A stretch of 18,261 nucleotides of DNA from contig JBEBJA010000204.1 of NCBI GenBank assembly GCA_040080145.1, positions 1-18,261 on the forward strand. Direction: 5' to 3'. The notes under the pieces are model-generated. The model did no database searches. It was given only the letters and a program-made list of their open reading frames with translations, and had not been told where the DNA came from. The position numbers and the translations under genes were made by a program. This DNA is from JANXVY01 sp040080145. GTDB lineage: Bacteria; Pseudomonadota; Alphaproteobacteria; Rhizobiales; Hyphomicrobiaceae. Shown here piece by piece: positions 13,591 through 18,261 of the stretch (the stretch's first letter is position 1; the number at the start of each line of letters is the position of its first letter).

Positions 13591-14055
13591 ATGCGCCTTC
13601 ATCGTTCACTCTTGGCGGCAGCGATCGTCACATCTCTTACGCTCACTGCGTGCGCCAACAAGCAGGAGTCCGGCACCTTGGTCGGTGCGGTCGCCGGAGG
13701 TGCCATCGGCAACCAGTTCGGCAAGGGCAGCGGGAATGTGCTCGCCACCGTCGCCGGAGCCGTAGTCGGCGGCCTTGTAGGCAGCGAAATCGGCAAATCC
13801 ATGGACCAGCAAGACCGCATGCTGGCCCAGCAGGCCGAACTTTCAGCCCTTGAACGCGGCCAGTCGGGCGTCTCCACGCCTTGGCGCAACCCAGAGAACG
13901 GCCGTTACGGCGAAGTCATCCCAAGCAAGCCCTACCGTCGCGGCCCCGACGATTGCCGCGATTACGCCCACACCGTTTACATTGATGGCCGTCCCCAGAC
14001 CATGCGCGGCACAGCTTGCCGCAATCGCGACGGCACCTGGCGCAACGTCGCTTAA
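13591..14055 (+). CDS. Glycine-zipper outer-membrane lipoprotein (17-kDa surface antigen type)
   Basis: The 154-residue protein has a lipoprotein signal (MRLHRSLLAAAIVTSLTLTA followed by Cys21). Next comes a glycine-zipper block (LVGAVAGGAIGNQFGKGSG and TVAGAVVGGLVGSEIGKSMD, about 30-71) as in Rickettsia 17-kDa surface antigens, SlyB and relatives. The C-terminal part (CRDYAHTVYIDGRPQTMRG, then ACRNRDGTW, 122-150) is the usual small domain of alphaproteobacterial surface antigens. The protein probably stabilises the outer membrane. ATG 13591 is chosen because GAGG lies 6 nt upstream; ATG 13588 would add one residue, and the open frame back to 13438 is not native. A strong terminator follows. 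Confidence 0.85.
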   Translation: MRLHRSLLAAAIVTSLTLTACANKQESGTLVGAVAGGAIGNQFGKGSGNVLATVAGAVVGGLVGSEIGKSMDQQDRMLAQQAELSALERGQSGVSTPWRNPENGRYGEVIPSKPYRRGPDDCRDYAHTVYIDGRPQTMRGTACRNRDGTWRNVA

Positions 14056-14139
14056 TGCTCAATCCTTAGGTTGGATTAGGCGCGCGTCGCAGCGTAACCC
14101 GTAAACGTCCTTTCACATCGAATGGGAATACCCATTCCT

Positions 14140-14172
14140 GCGGCGCCCTCACCAGGGCGCCGCAATTTTTTT
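14140..14172 (+). terminator. Strong rho-independent terminator
   Basis: GCGGCGCCCT (14140-14149) pairs perfectly with AGGGCGCCGC (14154-14163) around CACC and is followed by AATTTTTTT. It ends transcription of the lipoprotein gene and separates it from ccmI. Confidence 0.92.
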
Positions 14173-14262
14173 GTGCTCAGATTTGAACATCGTTTAATTC
14201 TACCGCGCCATGCCTCACGCTCAATTCGCGGCGACCTCCCGGCACCGTGACCTTGCGTAGCC

Positions 14263-14291
14263 TTGCTATCCACTACGCCAGATCCTATTCC
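14263..14291 (+). promoter_or_regulatory. Possible promoter for ccmI
   Basis: TTGCTA (14263-14268), a 17-bp spacer and TATTCC (14286-14291) lie about 40 bp before the ccmI start. The match is weak, but a promoter is needed here because a strong terminator lies upstream. Confidence 0.3.
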
Positions 14292-14332
14292 ACACTCGGC
14301 CCAGCCAATCGTTCGGCCGGAATGGATTAAAC

Positions 14333-15511
14333 ATGCCGCTTTGGATCAGTTTTGCTCTGCTTGCCGCAGCCGTTGCGACCCTTCTCATCCGCAACCCTCG
14401 CGGCAACGCCGCGTTGGGCACGCACAGCCCCGACCTCGATGTCTACCGCGACCAGCTCGACGAGCTTCAGTCCGATGCCGAACGCGGCGTGATCGACCCC
14501 GGCCAAGCCGCTGCCGCTCGTGCAGAAATCGCTCGCCGCCTCCTGCGGCAAGCCGCAGCCGATGCCCCCGCCGCCCATGCGGGCAAGCCCAAACACACAG
14601 TCTTCGCCGAACGGCTGCTGATGGGCTCCGTCGCCGCAGTCCCGGTCTTGGGCCTGCTGCTCTATCTCGCAGTTGGCTCGCCCGGCCTCCCCGGAAGTCC
14701 GCTCGCCGAGCGCTTGGCGAGCCCCCCCAACGCCGCCGCCCCCAATGACATGATCGCAAAAGTCGAAGCCCGCCTGCGCGAAAAGCCAGACGACGGCCAG
14801 GGCTGGGCCGTCATCGCTCCCGTCTATTTGTCCATGGGCCGCGCCCCCGACGCTGCCAACGCCTTCGCCCGCGCCATTTCCCTTCTGGGAGAATCCCCCG
14901 AGCGCCTTTTGGGCCTAGCCAAAGCCAATGTCATGGCCAACAATGGCATGGTCAATGAACCCGCCCGCAAGGCGCTTCAGCGCCTCGTCGAACAAGATCC
15001 TGAGCGAGTCGAAGCCAGATTCTGGCTCGCCGTCTACGACGAACAAAATGGCCGCCCCGACGCCGCCGCATCGGCTTATCTCGCACTCCTGTCAAGCGGC
15101 CCCGCTGATGCCCCTTGGCGCAAAGCGGTTGAAGAACGTCTAGCCGCCGTCACTGGCAAACCAGGTGCCACCCCCGCGCCCGGCGTAACGCCGCCGGTCC
15201 TCGCCCCCGCTGCATCCGGCCCAGATGGCAAGGGCCCAACACCGGCCCAATTCGTCGCCGCCGCCCAAAAGCTCGCCCCTGAAATGCGCGAGCAGATGAT
15301 CGGTCGCATGGTCGCTAAAGCCACGGACGCCGTAAAGGCAAATCCACAAGACCTCGCCGCTTGGTCGCGCATCGTCACTGGCCATGCCGCACTGGGAAAA
15401 CTGCCCGATGCCAAAACGGCATTGAAAGATGCCCGTCAGACGTTGTCCGGCAATGCCGCAGCGCTCACCGAACTGGACGCGCTCGCCAAAAGCCTCGAAC
15501 TGAACTCCTGA
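14333..15511 (+). CDS. ccmI: Cytochrome c biogenesis protein CcmI (CycH)
   Basis: The 392-residue protein has two N-terminal membrane helices (about 3-19 and 95-114) with a cytoplasmic coiled-coil loop between them (LDVYRDQLDELQSDAERGVI, residues 35-54), the CcmI signature. A periplasmic TPR-rich part follows (WAVIAPVYLSMGRAPDAANA, then ERVEARFWLAVYDEQNGRPD). CcmI holds apocytochrome c for haem ligation by CcmF/CcmH. An Ala/Pro-rich linker (about 280-305) precedes the last helical region. The next gene, ccmE, starts 23 bp later. The family normally sits in ccmI-ccmE-ccmF-ccmH operons; only the first two are present here. Confidence 0.92.
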   Translation: MPLWISFALLAAAVATLLIRNPRGNAALGTHSPDLDVYRDQLDELQSDAERGVIDPGQAAAARAEIARRLLRQAAADAPAAHAGKPKHTVFAERLLMGSVAAVPVLGLLLYLAVGSPGLPGSPLAERLASPPNAAAPNDMIAKVEARLREKPDDGQGWAVIAPVYLSMGRAPDAANAFARAISLLGESPERLLGLAKANVMANNGMVNEPARKALQRLVEQDPERVEARFWLAVYDEQNGRPDAAASAYLALLSSGPADAPWRKAVEERLAAVTGKPGATPAPGVTPPVLAPAASGPDGKGPTPAQFVAAAQKLAPEMREQMIGRMVAKATDAVKANPQDLAAWSRIVTGHAALGKLPDAKTALKDARQTLSGNAAALTELDALAKSLELNS

Positions 15512-15534
15512 ATTCAAGCTAACGAAAGCCCGTC

Positions 15535-16041
15535 ATGACCCGCAAACAACGCCGCACCGTTTTGATTGGCACCTGCGTCGCGGTCCTCGTCCTCGCCACC
15601 GGACTCGTGCTGTACGCGCTCACCGACAAGATCACCTATTTCCGCACGCCAAGTGACATCGCCGAGCAAAAGATCAAGCAGGGCCAGCGCTTCCGCCTCG
15701 GGGGTCTTGTTGAACAGGGCTCCGTCAAGCGCGGCACAAGTGCCGCCGTCGAGTTCGGCGTCACCGACACCTTGAAAACTCAGGCCGTCTCATATCAGGG
15801 CATTCTCCCCGACCTGTTTCGCGAAGGTCAAGGCGTCGTCACCGAAGGCATCCTCAACGACAAGGGCGTCTTCATCGCCGACAGCGTACTCGCCAAGCAC
15901 GACGAAAACTACATGCCCCCCGACGTCGCCAAAGGCTTGAAAGAACGCGGCGTCAAACTCGGCCCCTCTGCCGAACACAAACCCGGCACTACCCCAGCCA
16001 AAGCCCCGGCAGCAGGCGCCGCCCCCGGCTCGGCCTACTGA
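15535..16041 (+). CDS. ccmE: Periplasmic haem chaperone CcmE (CycJ)
   Basis: The 168-residue protein begins with a basic N-terminus and one membrane anchor (about 8-28), then a beta-barrel OB-fold domain (IKQGQRFRLGGLVEQGSVKR, residues 47-66). The covalent haem-binding histidine, His122, and the following Tyr126 are intact in LAKHDENYMPPDV. CcmE receives haem from CcmC/D and passes it to CcmF/H. The C-terminus is an Ala/Pro-rich flexible tail. It is probably co-transcribed with ccmI. ccmF does not follow: a convergent OmpA-family gene begins 328 bp downstream. Confidence 0.95.
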   Translation: MTRKQRRTVLIGTCVAVLVLATGLVLYALTDKITYFRTPSDIAEQKIKQGQRFRLGGLVEQGSVKRGTSAAVEFGVTDTLKTQAVSYQGILPDLFREGQGVVTEGILNDKGVFIADSVLAKHDENYMPPDVAKGLKERGVKLGPSAEHKPGTTPAKAPAAGAAPGSAY

Positions 16042-16312
16042 CCTTTGATTGCCAGATTCGCCTGCCTCCACAGATCGTGGTGTCTTAGAACTGCAGGTGC
16101 AGACGAAACAGGACAGTCCAATCCGCTGGTCGAACCGGCGGCGGCCAGCCGGTGCCAACCCAGAGCCCGGTCCTCGCCATGACGTGGTGCGTTGCAATGC
16201 AAGAAATCTTCCCGTCGCGGAGCTGCAGTCCGGCGTTAGCGACGGTGCTCCGGCCGTCCCTCAAAGCCGCAGACCAGTTGTGGCAACTGCTGAACCCGAA
16301 CCCGGATGCAAC
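16042..16312. other. Intergenic stretch after ccmE, nothing identified
   Basis: The stretch between the convergent ccmE and OmpA genes has several short GC-rich inverted repeats but no tRNA-like fold or credible start with a ribosome-binding site. The 175-codon plus-strand frame at 16049-16576 runs antisense through the OmpA C-terminal domain and is a shadow. Confidence 0.5.
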
Positions 16313-16343
16313 AACGGAACGACCTCGCTGGGATCGTTCCGTT
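16313..16343. terminator. Bidirectional hairpin between convergent ccmE and OmpA genes
   Basis: AACGGAACGA (16313-16322) pairs perfectly with TCGTTCCGTT (16334-16343) around an 11-nt loop. The T-tracts are short on both strands, so it is a moderate terminator at best. Its position 27 bp after the OmpA stop fits. Confidence 0.6.
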
Positions 16344-16369
16344 TGATAGGGATTGTCAGAAATAGTGCC

Positions 16370-18070
16370 TTACTTATTGTCCGCCATCAGCGGTGTAATC
16401 CGGCGGATGGCAACGCGCCGGTTGGCCTGTTCAGCCCCTTGAGCGGGAACTTTCAAATACTGCTCGCCATAACCCTGCGTGACCAGGTTCTCGGCGGGCA
16501 CCCGAAAAACGCCCGTCAATATTTCAGCCACCGACTGCGCCCGCCGGTCGGAAAGCGTCAGATTGTCGACGTCTGACCCGACAGCATCGGTGTGCCCTTC
16601 AACGAGGAACACCTCGTCAGGCTTGTTTTGCAGTACGCGATCCATCACCTTGGCGACACGTTCCAGCTTTGAAAACTGTGCCGCGCTGACCTCCCAGGAA
16701 CCGAACTCGAAGGTGACGGTGTCAAGGTCGAGCCGCCGCATGCGTTCGCGCAGCTCATGACTGAATCGGACTTCTTCCAGTGAATAGCGGCGTTCCAGTT
16801 TTTCGACGGGTGGCGCAGTCAGCGTCTCATAAATGTCTTCGTCTGACGCACGCTCGTAATCGACAACGTACTTCTCGCGCGGAATGCGGATTTCGGGCGG
16901 CCGCAATGCGAGCGCAACCGCGCCAACGACAAGCCCTACGCCAAGCACGGCACCGCTCTTATAGAAGCTGCGATTGTCGATGATATCGACTTCCCTGCCG
17001 CGATCATCCCGGCGATAGCGCCGGACGGTCCTGCCGCTATTGTCGACGATATTGAAGATCTGGATTCCGCCGGGCTGGACGATAATTGTGACGGTCGTGC
17101 CATCGGCACGCCTTTCAGATTTCACGTTGGTCGCATTCTTCGCAAACCGTTGCGTCTCGTCGTGCCGGATGATGGTCCGGTTGTCTTGCTTGATGATCAC
17201 CCGGTTGTCGACTTCTTGAATGACGGTGCGCTTGCCGCCGTCTTCGACACGCTCAACCCGTCCCTTCTGGATGTCCTGCAGTTTTTGTGGGGCAGCACCG
17301 GCTGGCTGGAATCCTGGCTGAAACGCAGCCGGTGCCGCCGGATTTACAGGCGCAACCGGAAGCGCTGCAGCCGGGGCATTCAACACCGCAGGTTTCTGTG
17401 GCGTTGCTTGTTGCGCGGGTGTGGGAGGTGCGGCCGGGGCGGCCATCGTTGGCGCAGGCACAGCAGCAGGCGGCTGCGGCGCAGACGACTTTTCGCCGGG
17501 CACGACGGGCTTTGGACCGCTGTTGATCCCGCCGTCTGGTTTGGCCGGTGCGGCCTCTGGCTTGGTCGGAACAGCCTTCTGGCCCGTATCGGGCGCAGGC
17601 AGCGGGGCCGTCGTTGCTTTAGGCGGCACCACGACGGGCTGCTCACTCTTAGGAACAGGCGCGGGCTGCACATCAACTGGCGCCGACTTGGCCTTGTCCT
17701 TTTCAACGGGCTCCCGCTTTTCGGGCGCTGTTGACGGTGGCACTTTCTCCTGAGCGTCCTTTGGTGCAGCCGGAGCGGTTGGAGCTTTCGGCGGTGGCGC
17801 GGTCTGCGACTTGGGTGCAGGCTTTTCATCCTGCGTCTTTTTCTTGTCGGGCGCAGGACGATTTTCGCGGCCCTTGGGAGTACCGTCCTCGTTGCGTTTC
17901 GCGTTGCCCTGATCGTCCTTTGGCTTGCGATCGTCCTGCTGCTGAGGAGCTTCATTGGCCTGCGGCTCATTTTGCCGATTTTGCCGCTCTTGAGCCATAG
18001 CGGCCTCAAACGGCGTCGAGAGGGCGAACGCCCAGCCCAAAGTCACGATAAGTCGACGCTTGTGGGGCAC
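16370..18070 (-). CDS. OmpA-family outer-membrane/peptidoglycan-binding protein with long P/A/K-rich linker
   Basis: The 566-residue protein starts with a signal peptide (cleavage likely after AMA, residue 26). A charged, then Pro/Ala/Lys-rich low-complexity region extends to about 270. Next is a section of repeated short strands (VDNRVIIKQDNRTIIRHDE and similar, about 285-370), a hydrophobic glycine-rich helix (372-389) and a C-terminal OmpA domain (451-566). In that domain Asp495 (EGHTDAVGSD) and Arg510 (LTLSDRRAQSV) match the residues that bind diaminopimelate in OmpA proteins. The protein probably tethers the envelope to peptidoglycan across a wide gap. GTG 18070 is the start: GGAG lies 7 nt upstream and the signal peptide begins there. 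Confidence 0.88.
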   Translation of the reverse strand: MPHKRRLIVTLGWAFALSTPFEAAMAQERQNRQNEPQANEAPQQQDDRKPKDDQGNAKRNEDGTPKGRENRPAPDKKKTQDEKPAPKSQTAPPPKAPTAPAAPKDAQEKVPPSTAPEKREPVEKDKAKSAPVDVQPAPVPKSEQPVVVPPKATTAPLPAPDTGQKAVPTKPEAAPAKPDGGINSGPKPVVPGEKSSAPQPPAAVPAPTMAAPAAPPTPAQQATPQKPAVLNAPAAALPVAPVNPAAPAAFQPGFQPAGAAPQKLQDIQKGRVERVEDGGKRTVIQEVDNRVIIKQDNRTIIRHDETQRFAKNATNVKSERRADGTTVTIIVQPGGIQIFNIVDNSGRTVRRYRRDDRGREVDIIDNRSFYKSGAVLGVGLVVGAVALALRPPEIRIPREKYVVDYERASDEDIYETLTAPPVEKLERRYSLEEVRFSHELRERMRRLDLDTVTFEFGSWEVSAAQFSKLERVAKVMDRVLQNKPDEVFLVEGHTDAVGSDVDNLTLSDRRAQSVAEILTGVFRVPAENLVTQGYGEQYLKVPAQGAEQANRRVAIRRITPLMADNK

Positions 18071-18131
18071 GGTAGAACTCCAAATCTAGATTGATCGAGC
18101 CGGTAGTGCCGCAACGTCCGGCAGCTTGAGA

Positions 18132-18168
18132 CGTGCAGACCCTGCAGTTGGGCTGCAAGGTCTGCACG
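18132..18168. promoter_or_regulatory. Long hairpin upstream of the OmpA-family gene
   Basis: CGTGCAGACC (18132-18141) pairs with GGTCTGCACG (18159-18168). After one C/A mismatch the stem continues as TGCAG/CTGCA (18143-18147 with 18153-18157) with loop TTGGG. No T-tract follows on either strand. A possible -35 (TTGCGG read on the minus strand, 18109-18114) lies between it and the gene, so it may be an operator dyad or the end of an upstream transcript. Confidence 0.45.
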
Positions 18169-18261
18169 CGAGCTGGCATTTCGATAAGGTCACTGAGCGT
18201 CAAAACGCCCGGTCGCCAGGAATGTTCCCGAAGGCTTTCCCCATTCCCCATCCCCCATTCC

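Noticed and set aside
18006..18251. 81-codon minus-strand frame upstream of and overlapping the OmpA-family gene
   Set aside because: It overlaps the OmpA signal peptide in another frame, crosses the hairpin and has no recognisable features.

Overview
The window reads as alphaproteobacterial, most likely Rhizobiales (Hyphomicrobiales). The DNA is GC-rich, and coding strands favour C in third codon positions. A gene-transfer-agent (GTA) type tail module lies beside a FeuN-FeuP-FeuQ-like osmosensing cluster and the start of a cytochrome c maturation (ccm) operon. All assignments come from reading motifs and gene order; no database search was run.

Bases 1-504 hold no conventional gene. They contain REP-like palindromes, a 23-bp inverted repeat with a 78-nt spacer, and a 96-bp tandem repeat that stays open in frame into the first gene. 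Bases 505-9263 carry the tail half of a GTA/siphovirus-like cluster in canonical order: g10-like chaperone, 56-aa g10.1-like chaperone, short tape measure (g11), distal tail protein (g12), hub (g13), NlpC/P60 peptidase (g14) and the giant TIM-barrel 'megatron' (g15). Most gene junctions carry a palindromic repeat. The g12-g13 junction instead carries a 1.1-kb lower-GC insert with one antisense gene of unknown function (N-terminal GYF_2/DUF4339-like domain, no recognised C-terminal domain).

Bases 9467-10801 encode a lysis protein: a TIGR02594-like cysteine hydrolase, a GH108-like muramidase and a C-terminal holin-like membrane segment in one frame. An internal start with its own ribosome-binding sequence could release the holin segment alone.

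Bases 11011-13441 encode a small secreted PepSY-like protein, an OmpR-type response regulator and a sensor kinase, resembling FeuN, FeuP and FeuQ. A glycine-zipper lipoprotein and a strong terminator follow. Then come ccmI and ccmE, which end at a hairpin facing a convergent OmpA-family gene; ccmF and ccmH are not present downstream here.

The tail proteins would build the tube tip, hub and host-contacting fibre of a small siphovirus-like particle, and the lysin/holin would release it. Whether the particle is still made is uncertain: the first gene has lost its ATG and carries in-frame repeat DNA, and the antisense insert interrupts the operon. The most unusual parts are the antisense insert, the repeat-driven remodelling of g10 and g11, and the lysin-holin fusion.
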